DNA from: Nocardia gamkensis NBRC 108242
GTDB lineage: Bacteria > Actinomycetota > Actinomycetes > Mycobacteriales > Mycobacteriaceae
Direction of reading: 5' to 3'
DNA length: 64,000 nt
NCBI RefSeq assembly: GCF_001612985.1
Contig: NZ_BDBM01000009.1
Coordinates: forward strand, 124,001 to 188,000
The notes under the pieces are model-generated. The model was given only the letters and a program-made list of their open reading frames with translations. It made no database searches and was not told the origin of the DNA. The position numbers and the translations under genes were made by a program. Shown piece after piece: positions 1 through 9,930 of this stretch. Each line of letters starts with the position of its first letter. The stretch's first letter is position 1.

Positions 1-154
1 GTCGATCACCTTTCGGACGAAGCAGCCGTTCCGCGATCTGGACTCCGACGCGGCGACGGTTGCACGAGTTGGGATAGCTGCGCCTGGTCCGAACGCTGAG
101 GGCACGTACCGGTGAAGGTGGATTTCTCAACATTCGAGACGCTAGTATCGTTCT

Positions 155-856
155 ATGAGACAGCATAGCGGCATCGGCGTCCTCGACAAAGCAGTGGCGG
201 TCCTGTACGCCGTAGCCGAGCATCCCTCGGGTCTCAACGAGCTCTGTGCGCGCACCGGCCTGCCCCGCGCCACCGCACACCGATTGGCCGTCGGCCTGGA
301 GGTGCATCGCCTGCTCGCTCGCGACAGCAACGGCACCTGGCGGCCTGGTCCGGCGCTTGCCGAGCTCGCGACCAGCGCCGATGACCCGCTGCTCGAGGCC
401 GCCTCGGCCATCCTGCCCCGGTTGCGCGAGATCACCGGCGAGAGCGTCCAGCTCTACTGCCGCGACGGCAACGCCCGCGTCTGCGTCGCGGCGCTGGAAC
501 CCCCCGTCGGACTGCGCGACACCGTGCCGATCGGGGCCCGACTGCCGCTCACCGCGGGTTCGGCGGCCAAAGTGCTGCTGGCGTGGGCCGACCCGGAACT
601 CCAGCGCACCATCCTGACGGACGCGGTGTTCGGCGAGCGGGCGCTGGCCGAGGTGCGCAAGCGCGGGTGGGCGCAGAGCGCGGCCGAGCGCGCGGCAGGC
701 GTGGCCAGCGTTTCCGCGCCGGTGCGGGACGCCGGCGGCACCGTGGTCGCGGCCGTGTCGGTGTCGGGGCCGATCGATCGGATGGGCCGCAGGCCGGGCG
801 CCCGGTGGGCGGCGGATCTGGTCGCGGCGGCCGAGGCACTGCACAAGCGCCTGTAA
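155..856 (+). CDS. ndgR: IclR-family transcriptional regulator (NdgR/LtbR type)
   Basis: A 233-residue protein with an N-terminal winged helix-turn-helix (about residues 8-60, including GLPRATAHRLAV) and a C-terminal IclR effector domain (about 75-230). This length and gene position match the IclR regulator that sits beside leuCD in actinobacteria (NdgR in Streptomyces, LtbR in Corynebacterium, Rv2989 in M. tuberculosis), which controls leucine and other amino-acid genes. leuCD would lie divergently, just left of the window; that is inference. A TAGTAT box lies about 7 bases before the ATG, so the transcript may be leaderless. Half-sites TCTCA and TGAGA flank this promoter (about 124-159) and could be an operator. 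The family call is secure; the symbol rests on synteny. Confidence 0.85.
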   Translation: MRQHSGIGVLDKAVAVLYAVAEHPSGLNELCARTGLPRATAHRLAVGLEVHRLLARDSNGTWRPGPALAELATSADDPLLEAASAILPRLREITGESVQLYCRDGNARVCVAALEPPVGLRDTVPIGARLPLTAGSAAKVLLAWADPELQRTILTDAVFGERALAEVRKRGWAQSAAERAAGVASVSAPVRDAGGTVVAAVSVSGPIDRMGRRPGARWAADLVAAAEALHKRL

Positions 857-889
857 CGCGTTTCACATCGGGCTCTCTACAGTGGGCCC

Positions 890-1390
890 ATGGGAGTCAA
901 CCAACGGGCACAGATCGTGATGTCCGACACCGAGATCACCGATTTCTTGCAGCGCAGCCGGATCGCGACGCTGGCGACCATCGGCCCGAAGGGCACGCCG
1001 CACCTCACCGCGATGTGGTACGCGCTCATCGACGGCGAGATCTGGTTCGAGACCAAGGCCAAGTCGCAGAAGGCGGTGAACCTGCGCCGCGATCCCCGGG
1101 TCACCTGCATGGTCGAGGCGGGCGACACCTACGACCAGCTCAGGGGCGTGGCCATCGAGGGCCGCGCCGAGATCATCGAGGACGCCGGGAAACTCTTCGC
1201 CGTCGGCGTGAGCGTCTGGGAGCGCTACACCGGCCCCTACAGCGAGGAGGTGCGGCCGATGGTCGAGGCCATGCTGCACAAGCGGGTCGCCGTGCGGGTC
1301 GTGCCCGAGCGCACGCGCAGCTGGGATCATCGCAAGCTCGGCCTCCCGGCCATGCCCCTCGGCGGCAGCACCGCGCGGGCGCTGGACTGA
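890..1390 (+). CDS. PPOX/FDOR-fold F420- or flavin-binding protein
   Basis: A 166-residue protein with the split beta-barrel of the pyridoxamine-phosphate-oxidase/deazaflavin-reductase superfamily. Signature stretches are RIATLATIGPKGTPHLTAMW near residues 24-43, then VNLRRDPRVTCMVEAG. Members bind FMN, F420 or heme and reduce small substrates in the cytoplasm; the substrate cannot be read here. It lies 33 bp after the IclR gene on the same strand, the position of Rv2991 in M. tuberculosis. A second in-frame ATG ten codons downstream (920) could be the true start. Little Shine-Dalgarno sequence is visible before 890. Confidence 0.85.
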   Translation: MGVNQRAQIVMSDTEITDFLQRSRIATLATIGPKGTPHLTAMWYALIDGEIWFETKAKSQKAVNLRRDPRVTCMVEAGDTYDQLRGVAIEGRAEIIEDAGKLFAVGVSVWERYTGPYSEEVRPMVEAMLHKRVAVRVVPERTRSWDHRKLGLPAMPLGGSTARALD

Positions 1391-1538
1391 CCCGCCCGCG
1401 CCCGGGTCGCGCGACGCGCCCGAAATCCAACTGACACAACCGCCCCGCACCGGCTAGCGTCGGGGTGTTCGACAGGAATCGGCCGGGCAGCGCCGCCCGC
1501 GAGGACGCGCTGCGCGACCGCGACGACGAGGAGCAGCG

Positions 1539-1718
1539 ATGGCGGATTCGGGTAAGTCCAATGGCGCCGACGAGGTGAAGCGCAAGTTCCGGGAGGCACT
1601 GGAGCGCAAGAACCAGCAGAACGCCCGCGCGGCAGACCACCTCGACGGGCGGTCCAAGGCGTCCGCGGCACACACCGCGGTCGGCCACAAGCGGGAATTC
1701 CGGCGCAAGAGCGGATAG
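1539..1718 (+). CDS. DUF5302 small conserved protein
   Basis: A 59-residue, highly charged, lysine- and arginine-rich protein ending in REFRRKSG. The DEVKRKFREAL segment and the HLDGRSKA...HTAVGHKREFRRKSG tail match the small DUF5302 proteins found across mycolic-acid actinobacteria. No function is known. GAGGAG at about 1529-1534 is a good ribosome site five bases before the ATG. It ends in a strong hairpin terminator, so it is a separate short transcription unit or the last gene of one. Confidence 0.8.
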   Translation: MADSGKSNGADEVKRKFREALERKNQQNARAADHLDGRSKASAAHTAVGHKREFRRKSG

Positions 1719-1735
1719 TCCGCGCAGACGGCGAA

Positions 1736-1770
1736 GGCCCTCCAGCAAGATCGCTGGAGGGCCTTTCTTT
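1736..1770 (+). terminator. Rho-independent terminator
   Basis: Perfect 11-bp arms GGCCCTCCAGC / GCTGGAGGGCC with a 6-base loop are followed by TTTCTTTT. It lies 18 bp after the DUF5302 gene. Confidence 0.9.
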
Positions 1771-2207
1771 TGCGCCCGTTCGGGTCGGACGAGTCGAGGG
1801 GCACACGGGTCTCGGCGAACCCCGCCGGGTCGGCTTCTCCGGCAGCTGGACATCCGGGACCGGCGAAGGCGTCATGCCGCCGACAGCAGCCCGATATCCG
1901 GAGTAGCGCGAACAGCCACGTCGCGGACCGAGCCACGAGCGCGGCCGCACCGGCGCACGCCGTGTCCGCGAGCCCGATCCGCGGCTCTACACGAAATCCA
2001 CAACTGAGTGCGCTGTATCTCGGAGGGCCCTGGCCGTAACCCGATCACTTGGGCATCCCACGCTGCCGTCGCGGCGAAGCGAGCACGTGGCTCGCTGAGT
2101 CGATCCCATCAGCCGCAGCTCGCAGGCGGGGCGTAGACCTCGCCGCAGGCCCGGGGGCGAAGCGCTCCGGGCGGGGGTGAGCACCCCACAAGACATAGTG
2201 AAACGAG
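1771..2207. other. Intergenic region without a recognised gene
   Basis: About 440 bases between the DUF5302 terminator and the tRNA-Glu terminator. I see no frame with credible coding character, no tRNA and no clear repeat. Confidence 0.5.
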
Positions 2208-2238
2208 AAAGGCCCATGCTCTATGAGCATGGGCCTTT
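2208..2238 (-). terminator. Hairpin terminator downstream of tRNA-Glu
   Basis: A 14-bp perfect stem (AAAGGCCCATGCTC / GAGCATGGGCCTTT) with a three-base loop. T runs occur on both strands, so it may stop transcription in both directions. It begins 8 bases after the tRNA-Glu 3' end. Confidence 0.85.
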
Positions 2239-2246
2239 CATTCGCG

Positions 2247-2319
2247 TAGCCCCGACGGGATTCGAACCCGCGCTACCGCCTTGAGAGGGCGGCGTCCTAG
2301 GCCGCTAGACGACGGGGCC
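2247..2319 (-). tRNA. tRNA-Glu (CTC)
   Basis: A complete 73-nt cloverleaf on the minus strand. The acceptor stem is GGCCCCG/CGGGGCT, with GG in the D loop, anticodon loop CTCTCAA (anticodon CTC) and T-loop TTCGAAT. No CCA is encoded. It lies downstream of gltX and tRNA-Gln on the same strand, so the aminoacyl-tRNA synthetase is next to its own substrates. Confidence 0.97.
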
Positions 2320-2464
2320 AGGACTGCTTCTCACTGTCGCGAGGAGCGCCGTGGTGATCTTTCGATCAGGAGGCTCGGCTAGCTTAACCGGCCGAGGCCC
2401 GGCGACCAAATCGCCAGGTGTTGATTGATTTCGGCCGCGAACCGAAGTCGAACAACCCACTCCG

Positions 2465-2536
2465 CTGGGGTACCAGGACTCGAACCTAGAATGGCTGAAC
2501 CAGAATCAGCTGTGTTGCCAATTACACCATACCCCA
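2465..2536 (-). tRNA. tRNA-Gln (CTG)
   Basis: A 72-nt cloverleaf on the minus strand. The acceptor stem is TGGGGTA/TACCCCA with discriminator G, anticodon loop TTCTGGT (anticodon CTG) and T-loop TTCGAGT. No CCA is encoded. In organisms using GatCAB it is first charged with Glu by the neighbouring GluRS and then amidated; gatB is in this same window. Confidence 0.97.
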
Positions 2537-2650
2537 ATGACCAGGCGTTCAGCCTCGCGTCTGGATGACTCGAGACCGTGTTCCGGGCCGAGAAGAAGAG
2601 TACCAAACGGGTGAGGGTGAACTACAAATCGCCTGGTCAAAGCCATGTTT

Positions 2651-4141
2651 TCAGCCTTCGGACGCGTCCGGGCCCGCTTCTTTCCAGTGCAACGCCGAGC
2701 GCAACCGGTCCAGGGTGACGCCGCGGCCGAGCAGTTCCAGCGATTCGTACAGCGGCGGGCTGATATGCGACCCGGTGACCGCCACCCGCACCGGCGCGAA
2801 GGCTTTGCGCGGTTTCAGACCCAGATCATCGATCAGCGCCTTTTTCAGCGCCTCTTCGATCGCTTCGGCGGTCCAGTCGGTCAACGGCTCCAACACGGTA
2901 ATAGCGGACTGCAATACCTCGGCGGCGCCGGAACCGAGATTCTTGGCACCCGCGGCGGGGTCGATGGCGAACTCGTCCGCGGGCGCGAACAGGAAACGCA
3001 ACAGTTCCCAGGCGTCGGACAACACGACGATCCTGGTCTGTACGAGTTCCGCCGCCTCGGCGAACACCTTCTCGTCGATTTCCGCGCCGATATGCCCGTG
3101 TTCGGTGAGATACTCCCGCAGCCGGTGAGCGAAATCACCCGGCGCCAGCAATCGGATGTGCTCGGCGTTGAGCGCGTCCGCCTTCTTCTGGTCGAAACGG
3201 GCCGGATTCGAATTTACTTTCGAGATATCGAAGGCCTCGACCATCTCCGCCATGGAGAAAACATCGCGGTCCTCGGACAGTCCCCAGCCGAGTAGCGCGA
3301 GATAATTCAGCAAACCTTCAGGAACGAAGCCGCGGTCGCGGTGGGCGAACAGATTCGACTCCGGATCACGCTTGGACAACTTCTTGTTGCCCTGACCCAT
3401 GACGAAGGGCAGGTGACCGAACTCGGGAGTGAATTCGGCGACCCCGATCCGGCGCAGCGCGGCGTACAGCGCGAGCTGGCGCGGCGTCGAGGAGAGCAGG
3501 TCCTCGCCGCGCAGCACGTGGGTGATCCGCATCAGCGCGTCGTCGACCGGGTTGACCAGGGTGTACAGCGGATCGCCGTTGCCACGGGTGAGCGCGAAGT
3601 CCGGCACGCTGCCCGCCTTGAAGGTGGTCTCGCCGCGCACCAGATCGTTCCAGGACAGGTCTTCGTCGGGCATTCGCAGCCGGATAACGGCAGGGCGGCC
3701 CTCGGCCCGGTAGGCCTCGATCCGCTCGGGCGTCAGATCGCGATCGTAGTTGTCGTAACCGAGCTTCGGATCGCGTCCGGCGGCACGATGGCGAGCTTCG
3801 ACTTCCTCCGGTGTGGAGAACGATTCATACGCCTCACCGGCCTCCAGCAAACGCCGAACCACGTCCAGGTGCAGATCTTTTCGCAACGACTGACGATATG
3901 GTTCGTAAGGGCCGCCGACCTCCGGCCCCTCATCCCAGGTGAGCCCGAGCCAGCGCAGCGCGTCGATAATCGCGCGGTAGGATTCCTCGGAATCGCGTGC
4001 GGCATCGGTGTCTTCGATCCGAAAGACGAATGTGCCACCGTGGTGGCGGGCATAGGCCCAGTTGAACAGCGCCGTCCGGATCAGGCCGACGTGCGGCGTT
4101 CCGGTCGGTGACGGGCAGAATCGGACCCGTACTTCAGTCAT
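2651..4141 (-). CDS. gltX: Glutamyl-tRNA synthetase, probably non-discriminating
   Basis: A class I aminoacyl-tRNA synthetase of 496 residues that attaches glutamate to tRNA in the cytoplasm. The HIGH-type motif is in [10 protein letters not shown] near the N-terminus and the KMSKS-type motif is KLSKR at about residues 254-258. The C-terminal part is the anticodon-binding domain. The start was set at MTEVRVRF (4141), 13 bp after the upstream stop and with GAAAGAGAG before it; a start at 4171 would overlap the preceding gene. Because gatB is present, this enzyme probably also charges tRNA-Gln, whose gene follows directly; that is inference from the family's biology. Confidence 0.97.
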   Translation of the reverse strand: MTEVRVRFCPSPTGTPHVGLIRTALFNWAYARHHGGTFVFRIEDTDAARDSEESYRAIIDALRWLGLTWDEGPEVGGPYEPYRQSLRKDLHLDVVRRLLEAGEAYESFSTPEEVEARHRAAGRDPKLGYDNYDRDLTPERIEAYRAEGRPAVIRLRMPDEDLSWNDLVRGETTFKAGSVPDFALTRGNGDPLYTLVNPVDDALMRITHVLRGEDLLSSTPRQLALYAALRRIGVAEFTPEFGHLPFVMGQGNKKLSKRDPESNLFAHRDRGFVPEGLLNYLALLGWGLSEDRDVFSMAEMVEAFDISKVNSNPARFDQKKADALNAEHIRLLAPGDFAHRLREYLTEHGHIGAEIDEKVFAEAAELVQTRIVVLSDAWELLRFLFAPADEFAIDPAAGAKNLGSGAAEVLQSAITVLEPLTDWTAEAIEEALKKALIDDLGLKPRKAFAPVRVAVTGSHISPPLYESLELLGRGVTLDRLRSALHWKEAGPDASEG

Positions 4142-4154
4142 GGCTCTCTTTCGA

Positions 4155-4928
4155 TCAGCGTTTGGCGGCAACGGGATTGGTGAGTGTTCCGATGCCCTCG
4201 ACGGTCACCGACACCTGCTGGCCCTCGCGCATCGGGCCGACGCCCTCGGGGGTGCCGGTGAGGATGACGTCACCGGGCAGCAGCGTCATCACGGTGGTGA
4301 CCCACTCGATGAGCTTCGGAATGTCGTGCAGCAGAAGCGAAGTACGACTGCGCTGGCGCACCTCGCCGTCGAGCTCGGTGACGATCTCCAGATCCGAAGG
4401 GTCCAAGGATGTTTCGATCCAGGGGCCGAGCGGGCAGAACGTGTCGTAGCCCTTGCCCCTGGTCCACTGGCCGTCGTGGCGCTGCTGGTCGCGGGCGGTC
4501 ACATCGTTGGCGGCGGTGTAACCCAGCACCACGTCCAGCGCGCGGGCGGCGGGCACGTCCTTACAGGGGCGGCCGATGACGATCGCCAGCTCCCCTTCGT
4601 AGTCGACCTGAGATGAACTGGGCGGCAGGATGATCGGGGCGTTCGGACCCACGATCGCGGTGTTCGGCTTGAGGAAGATCACCGGGTCGGCGGGGGCGGG
4701 CCCGCCCATCTCGGCGGCGTGGGCGGCGTAGTTCTTGCCGATGCAGACCACCTTGCTGGCCAGGATCGGCGCGAGCAGCCGCACGTCGGCCAGCGGCCAG
4801 CTCCGGCCGGTGAACGTCGGTGTGCCGAACGGGTGTTCCGCGATCTCCTTGGCCACGCTGTCGCTTCCGTCACCCTCGATGCTGACGAAGGCGACCCCAT
4901 CGGGACTGGCAACTCGACCTAGACGCAT
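4155..4928 (-). CDS. Fumarylacetoacetate hydrolase-family protein
   Basis: A 257-residue cytoplasmic protein of the FAH/HpcE fold. Conserved segments are [12 protein letters not shown] and [11 protein letters not shown], with metal ligands of the type ExE in [12 protein letters not shown]. Such enzymes act as hydrolases, decarboxylases or oxaloacetate tautomerases; which one applies is not visible. It ends 13 bp before gltX and is probably cotranscribed with it, as in M. tuberculosis (Rv2993c-gltX). Confidence 0.9.
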   Translation of the reverse strand: MRLGRVASPDGVAFVSIEGDGSDSVAKEIAEHPFGTPTFTGRSWPLADVRLLAPILASKVVCIGKNYAAHAAEMGGPAPADPVIFLKPNTAIVGPNAPIILPPSSSQVDYEGELAIVIGRPCKDVPAARALDVVLGYTAANDVTARDQQRHDGQWTRGKGYDTFCPLGPWIETSLDPSDLEIVTELDGEVRQRSRTSLLLHDIPKLIEWVTTVMTLLPGDVILTGTPEGVGPMREGQQVSVTVEGIGTLTNPVAAKR

Positions 4929-5129
4929 GCCCGGAGTCTATCGACCCGCCGTCACCAGCCCGAACGCGCCCGACCGAGTGGTCGGATCCCACGCGGACGC
5001 GGCCGTGTCCGCGCTGTGGGGAGTCCGACAGCCGCTGCCGTCGAATCGAGCGGCCACCGGGTGTACCGTGAGCGAAGCAGTTCATAAGATGGGAAGATAA
5101 TCCCAAATAATGAGATTCGAGGTGGGCCG

Positions 5130-6311
5130 ATGGCGACCGTTACGCAGATCGACGAGGTTCGGCGCTGGTCCATGCTCGGTCTCGGCGTGTTCGCCCAGGC
5201 CTCCAGCGCGGTCTTCATCCACGGCGTCCCGTTCCTGCTGCCCGCGCTGACCGATCGCGGCATGCCGCTGGCGACGGCAGGCCTGCTCGTGGCCATGCCC
5301 ACCGTCGGCCTGGTGTGCACCCTGATCGCGTGGGGCTACCTGGTCGACCGGATCGGCGAACGCAAAGTGCTGATCGGCGGTCCGCTGCTGATGCTTGCGG
5401 CCGGGTGCGCCGCGGCCACCACGACCGACGACATCGCGCTGGGTGCGCTGCTGTTCCTCGGCGGCGTCGGGGCGGCGAGCACCAATGGCGCCAGCGGCCG
5501 GGTGATCGTCGGCTGGTTCCCGCCGCACCGGCGCGGGCTGGCGATGGGGATCCGGCAGACCGCGCAGCCGCTGGGCGTCGGCGTCGGCGCACTGGCGATT
5601 CCGGCCGTCGCCGCCGCCCACGGCGTGCCCGCGGCCATCCTCGTTCCCGCGCTCATGGCGGGCGTGGCGGCCGTGGGCTGTCTGGCAGGCATCGTCGATC
5701 CGCCGCGCCCCGCCGGTTCCGCCGCCGATCCGGCGTTGCGCGCCAATCCCTATCGCGACGACGCCACACTGTGGCGCATCCATCTGGTCTCGGTGCTGCT
5801 GGTCGTCCCGCAGGGCACGGTGTGGACCTTCGCGCTGCTGTGGTTGCACCGCGACATCGGCTGGTCCCTGGCCGCCGCCGGTGCGCTGGTGACGGTCACC
5901 CAGATTCTGGGCGCGCTGGGCCGCATCGGCGCGGGTGCGTGGTCGGATCGGGTCGGCAGCCGGATGGGGCCGCTGCGCACCGTCGCCGTGGCCGCCGTGC
6001 TCTCGATGGCCGCGCTGGCGCTGACCGCCTGGACCGAGTGGTGGTGGGCGGCCATCCCGCTGCTGATCGCCACGTCCGTGATCACCGTCTCCGACAACGG
6101 TTTGGCCTTCACCGCGGTCGCCGAGATCGCGGGTCCGTACTGGAGCGGCCGGGGCCTCGGCATCCAGAACACCGGCCAGAACCTGGCCATGGCCGCCGTC
6201 CCGCCGGTGTTCGGCGCGCTGATCACCGCGAGCGGCTTCCCCGCCGCCTTCCTGCTGGCCGCCGTCACGGCTGTCGCGGCAGTCCCCCTCGTCCCGCGAG
6301 ACGCCGACTAG
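5130..6311 (+). CDS. MFS transporter
   Basis: A 393-residue inner-membrane protein with about 12 hydrophobic segments. It has MFS signatures such as the loop 2-3 motif GYLVDRIGERKVLIGG and the central-loop repeat near residues 270-285. GAGG lies about 9 bases before the ATG. It corresponds in position to Rv2994 between the FAH gene and leuB. The substrate is unknown. It is followed by a 96-bp tandem repeat and then a convergent leuB. Confidence 0.9.
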   Translation: MATVTQIDEVRRWSMLGLGVFAQASSAVFIHGVPFLLPALTDRGMPLATAGLLVAMPTVGLVCTLIAWGYLVDRIGERKVLIGGPLLMLAAGCAAATTTDDIALGALLFLGGVGAASTNGASGRVIVGWFPPHRRGLAMGIRQTAQPLGVGVGALAIPAVAAAHGVPAAILVPALMAGVAAVGCLAGIVDPPRPAGSAADPALRANPYRDDATLWRIHLVSVLLVVPQGTVWTFALLWLHRDIGWSLAAAGALVTVTQILGALGRIGAGAWSDRVGSRMGPLRTVAVAAVLSMAALALTAWTEWWWAAIPLLIATSVITVSDNGLAFTAVAEIAGPYWSGRGLGIQNTGQNLAMAAVPPVFGALITASGFPAAFLLAAVTAVAAVPLVPRDAD

Positions 6312-6384
6312 GCCCGCGCCCCGACCTCTCGCCCATCCCGGCCGAAGGGCGCCCAAGGACACGAGACGCTCTCGACCTCGGCAC

Positions 6385-6594
6385 CACCGATCTGCCGGAA
6401 CCCGACGGCCCAGCCGCAAGCCTGGCCGAACCGCGCCGAATTCTCCTGTCGAGGGCCCTCACCGCGCCCCGCCCTCGACCCACCGATCCGCCGGAACCCG
6501 ACGGCCCAGCCGCAAGCCTGGCCGAACCACGCCGAATTCTCCTGTCGAGGGCCCTCACCGCGCCCCGCCCTCGACCCACCGATCCGCCGGAACT
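6385..6594. repeat. Tandem repeat, 96-bp unit, two full copies plus a stub
   Basis: Copy 1 is 6385-6480, copy 2 is 6481-6576, and the first 18 bases of a third copy follow to 6594. The two copies differ at only a few positions (for example T/C near 6391 and G/A near 6433), so the duplication is recent. The unit length is a multiple of three, which keeps long artefactual frames open on both strands. I see no gene here. Confidence 0.95.
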
Positions 6595-6887
6595 AGATGA
6601 CACAGCAGTAGGCGGACCGCAAGGGCGGCCGAGCCGTCCCGAAGTTCCCAGTGATCCGGTCATTTTCGGATCTCGTCGTCGCCATCGATCTACCAGGAGC
6701 TTCGTCGCGCGGCCGAAGTCGAACCGCGGACAAGGCCGAGCCACGCCGGAGTGACGTAGCAGGCGAACTCTCGCGATGTCGTGGCCCGACCGGGGACCGC
6801 TTCGCGCGGCGATCGGTCTCACACTGGCGACGCTGATGTCCGAGACAGCGGTCGAGGCGCGGGTGCGTACCGAGACCGAATGCGGAA
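6595..6887. other. Intergenic region without a recognised gene
   Basis: The rest of the gap between the MFS gene and the convergent leuB terminator. No credible coding frame, RNA gene or further repeat is seen. Confidence 0.5.
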
Positions 6888-6919
6888 AGGCCCCATTCCC
6901 ATGGGGGAAAGGGGCCTTC
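6888..6919 (-). terminator. leuB terminator
   Basis: Arms AAGGCCCC and GGGGCCTT lie 12 bp past the leuB stop codon. On the minus strand the stem is followed by TTCC only, so the T tract is weak. Confidence 0.7.
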
Positions 6920-6930
6920 CTGAGGCACGG

Positions 6931-7938
6931 TCAGAGGGTGGCGGCGATCCGGTCGCCGATTTCCACGGTCGACGCGGCTCCCGAGCGCGACTCGAGGTCC
7001 TTGGCCACCGCCGACTCGACGCGCGTGGCCGCCTCGGTGTCGCCCAGGTGGTTGAGCAGCAGGGAGACCGAGAGGATCGCGGCGGTGGGGTCGGCCTTGG
7101 ACTGGCCCGCGATATCGGGGGCGCTGCCGTGCACCGGCTCGAACATGCTGGGGTTCGTCCCGGACGCGTCGATGTTGCCGCTGGCGGCCAGGCCGATGCC
7201 GCCGCTCACGGCCGCGGCGAGGTCGGTGATGATGTCGCCGAAGAGGTTGTCGGTGACGATCACGTCGAACCGGCCCGGGTCGTTGACCATGTGGATGGTG
7301 GCGGCGTCGATGTGCTGGTAGGCCGTGGTGACGTCGGGGAATTCGGCCGCGACCTCGTCAACGGTGCGCTGCCAGAGCGAGCCCGCGAAGGTGAGCACGT
7401 TGTTCTTGTGCACCAGCGTCAGGTGCTTGCGCCGGGCCTGCGCCTTGGCGAAGGCGTAGCGCACCACGCGCTCGATGCCGAAGCGGGTGTTGGTGCTGAC
7501 CTCGGTCGCCACCTCGTGCGGGGTGTCCACGCGGATCGCGCCGCCGGTGCCGGTGTAGGGCCCCTCGGTGCCCTCGCGCACGACCACGAAGTCGATGTCG
7601 GGATTGCCCGCCAGCGGGCTGGTCACGCCGGGGAACAGCTTGGACGGCCGCAGGTTCACGTGGTGGTCCAGCGCGAACCGGGTGCGCAGCAGCAGGCCGC
7701 GTTCGAGCACGCCGCTGGGCACCGACGGGTCGCCGATCGCGCCGAGCAGGATGGCGTCGTGCTGCTTCAGCTCGGGCAGCACCGAGTCCGGCAGGATCTC
7801 GCCGGTCGCGTGGTAGCGGCGCGCACCGAGGTCGTACTCGGTCTTCTCGACGCCGGGCACGACCACGTCGAGCACCTTGAGCGCCTCGGCGATGACCTCG
7901 GGCCCGATCCCGTCACCCGGGATGACAGCAAGCTTCAT
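6931..7938 (-). CDS. leuB: 3-isopropylmalate dehydrogenase
   Basis: A 335-residue enzyme that oxidises and decarboxylates 3-isopropylmalate to 2-oxoisocaproate with NAD in leucine synthesis. The start [15 protein letters not shown] is supported by GGAG nine bases upstream. The metal- and substrate-binding block is [15 protein letters not shown], and the NAD-binding region contains [12 protein letters not shown]. The length is normal for the actinobacterial type. It lies 279 bp downstream of serA on the same strand; a hairpin between them suggests separate transcripts. Confidence 0.97.
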   Translation of the reverse strand: MKLAVIPGDGIGPEVIAEALKVLDVVVPGVEKTEYDLGARRYHATGEILPDSVLPELKQHDAILLGAIGDPSVPSGVLERGLLLRTRFALDHHVNLRPSKLFPGVTSPLAGNPDIDFVVVREGTEGPYTGTGGAIRVDTPHEVATEVSTNTRFGIERVVRYAFAKAQARRKHLTLVHKNNVLTFAGSLWQRTVDEVAAEFPDVTTAYQHIDAATIHMVNDPGRFDVIVTDNLFGDIITDLAAAVSGGIGLAASGNIDASGTNPSMFEPVHGSAPDIAGQSKADPTAAILSVSLLLNHLGDTEAATRVESAVAKDLESRSGAASTVEIGDRIAATL

Positions 7939-8192
7939 GACAAATGCTCCGTTCGATGTTGCCGGTCGCGGCCGCCGCATCATGCGGCCCAGAGGCGACC
8001 GTCGGGTGCGCACGACATTCCGGCCGGGTGACCGCAGCACCGTCACGGTACTCGGCGCGGCCGGATCGCCGAGCACCGGGCGCGAGCACGCGGCGCACCG
8101 CGAACTCGTCCCGATTCATGCGCCGGTGGCGCGCCGGACGAGCGACCGGCGCCGCGCACGAGCGCTTCGCGCGCGGCGCCGATTCCGCTTCG

Positions 8193-8212
8193 GCCGGGGC
8201 ATCGCGCCCCGG
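8193..8212 (-). terminator. Hairpin downstream of serA
   Basis: A 7-bp stem CCGGGGC/GCCCCGG with a 5-base loop, beginning 5 bp after the serA stop codon. No T tract follows, a form common in high-GC actinobacteria. Confidence 0.55.
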
Positions 8213-8217
8213 TGGGA

Positions 8218-9816
8218 TCAGGACAGGTCGACCTGGACGACCTTGGCCGCGCCGACGGATTCGGCGATCGCGGCCTGCACGTCGGCGGGCACCTCGCGGG
8301 CCACGCGAAGCACGACGGTGGCGCCTTCCTTGTCGACGTCCTGGGTCAGCTGCGCGGCCAGGATGTCGACCTCGGCCTCGCCGAGCTTGGTGCCGATCCG
8401 GCCCAGCGCGCCCGGCCGGTCCTCGTAGTTCAGGATGGCCAGGTTGAGGCCCTCGGCGCGCATGTCGTAGTTGCGGCCGTTGATGTTGACGATCTTCTCC
8501 ACCAGCTGCGGCTCGGTCAGCGTGCCCGCCACGTTCAGGGTGCTGCCGTCGCCGAACACGGCGCGCAGGTCGACGACGCTGCGGTGGCTCGGGCTCTCCG
8601 AGGCCGTGGTGACCTCTGCGGTGATCCCGCGGTCCTTGGCCAGCGCGGGCGCGTTGACGAAGGTGACCTGGTCTTCGACCAGCGCGGAGAAGATGCCGCG
8701 CAGCGCGGACAGCTCCAGCACGCCGACCTCCTGGGCGGCCAGCTCGCCGCGCACCTGGATCTCCACGCTGACCGGCAGTTCGTTGGACAGCGCGCCGAGC
8801 AGGGCGCCCTGCTTGCGGACGATGTCCAGCCAGGGGGCGACCTCTTCGCCGACGGTGCCGCCGGTGACGTTCACCGCGCCGGGCACGAACTCACCCGCCA
8901 GCGCCAGCAGCACCGACTTGGCGACGTCGGTGCCCGCGCGGTCCTGGGCCTCGGAGGTGGAGGCGCCCAGGTGCGGGGTCACCACGACCTGCGGCAGATC
9001 GAACAGCGGGCTGTCGGTGCACGGCTCGGTCTCGAACACGTCCAGGCCGGCGGCGCGCACGTGGCCGGACTTGATCGCCTCGGCCAGGGCGGCCTCGTCG
9101 ACCAGGCCACCGCGGGCGGCGTTGACGATGATCACGCCCGGCTTGGTCTTGGCGATGGCCTCCTTGCCGATGAGGCCCTTGGTCTCCGGGGTCTTCGGCA
9201 GGTGGATCGAGATCAGGTCGGCGCGCTCGAGCAGCTCGTCGAGGGTCAGCAGCTCGATGCCGAGCTGCGCGGCGCGCGCGGGCGACACGTACGGGTCGTA
9301 GGCGACGATCTTGGTCTCGAAGGCGGCCAGGCGAGCGGCGAAAAGCTGGCCGATGCGGCCCAGACCGATGACGCCGACGGTCTTGTCGAAGATCTCGACG
9401 CCGTTGAACTTGCTGCGCTGCCAGGTGCGCTCGCGCAGGGTGGCGTCGGCGGCGGGAACCTGGCGGGCGGCGGCCAGCAGCAGGGTGACCGCGTGCTCGG
9501 CGGCGGTGTGGATGTTCGAGGTGGGCGCGTTCACGACCATGACACCGCGCTCGGTGGCGGCGGGCACGTCGACGTTGTCCAGGCCGACGCCCGCGCGGGC
9601 GACGATCTTCAGGTTCTTCCCGGCTTCCAGGACCTCGGCGTCGACCGTGGTCGCCGAGCGCACGAGCAGCGCGTCGACCTCGGGCACCGCGGCCAGCAGG
9701 GCCGGGCGGTCGGGTCCGTCGACCCACCGGACCTCGACACCGTCACCGAGCGCGTCGACGGTCGACTGGGCGAGCTTGTCGGCGATCAGAACTACAGGAC
9801 GGCCTGCTTGGCTCAC
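8218..9816 (-). CDS. serA: D-3-phosphoglycerate dehydrogenase
   Basis: A 532-residue enzyme that commits 3-phosphoglycerate to serine synthesis with NAD. The GTG start (VSQAGRPVVLIADKL) is preceded by AGGAG eight bases away; an upstream ATG at 9894 has no such site. Visible parts are the split catalytic domain, the Rossmann motif GLGRIG, the catalytic region HLPKTPETKGLI, a long intervening ASB domain, and a C-terminal ACT domain (NYEDRPGALGRIG) that senses serine in this long actinobacterial class. Position matches Rv2996c beside leuB. Confidence 0.97.
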   Translation of the reverse strand: MSQAGRPVVLIADKLAQSTVDALGDGVEVRWVDGPDRPALLAAVPEVDALLVRSATTVDAEVLEAGKNLKIVARAGVGLDNVDVPAATERGVMVVNAPTSNIHTAAEHAVTLLLAAARQVPAADATLRERTWQRSKFNGVEIFDKTVGVIGLGRIGQLFAARLAAFETKIVAYDPYVSPARAAQLGIELLTLDELLERADLISIHLPKTPETKGLIGKEAIAKTKPGVIIVNAARGGLVDEAALAEAIKSGHVRAAGLDVFETEPCTDSPLFDLPQVVVTPHLGASTSEAQDRAGTDVAKSVLLALAGEFVPGAVNVTGGTVGEEVAPWLDIVRKQGALLGALSNELPVSVEIQVRGELAAQEVGVLELSALRGIFSALVEDQVTFVNAPALAKDRGITAEVTTASESPSHRSVVDLRAVFGDGSTLNVAGTLTEPQLVEKIVNINGRNYDMRAEGLNLAILNYEDRPGALGRIGTKLGEAEVDILAAQLTQDVDKEGATVVLRVAREVPADVQAAIAESVGAAKVVQVDLS

Positions 9817-9930
9817 GTGGAGTACTCCTGGGGAATGGGGTCGGCAATTACCGCCGAACAGCTTAGTGCGCGCGATTTCCACCCCCGCTACCACCTGGTA
9901 GGCGGGCGTCCTCAGTCACCCTCCTGGTAA

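Noticed and set aside
1-154. Start of leuC at the left edge
   Set aside because: No coding sequence of LeuC is visible in these bases; its presence beyond the edge is only expected from synteny.
5082-6419. Long minus-strand frame opposite the MFS transporter
   Set aside because: It is a low-complexity Arg/Gly/Gln-rich antisense frame of a well-supported membrane protein and runs into the tandem repeat; typical high-GC artefact.
8212-9930. Long plus-strand frame opposite serA
   Set aside because: Asp/Gly/Val/His-rich shadow of serA with no family resemblance.
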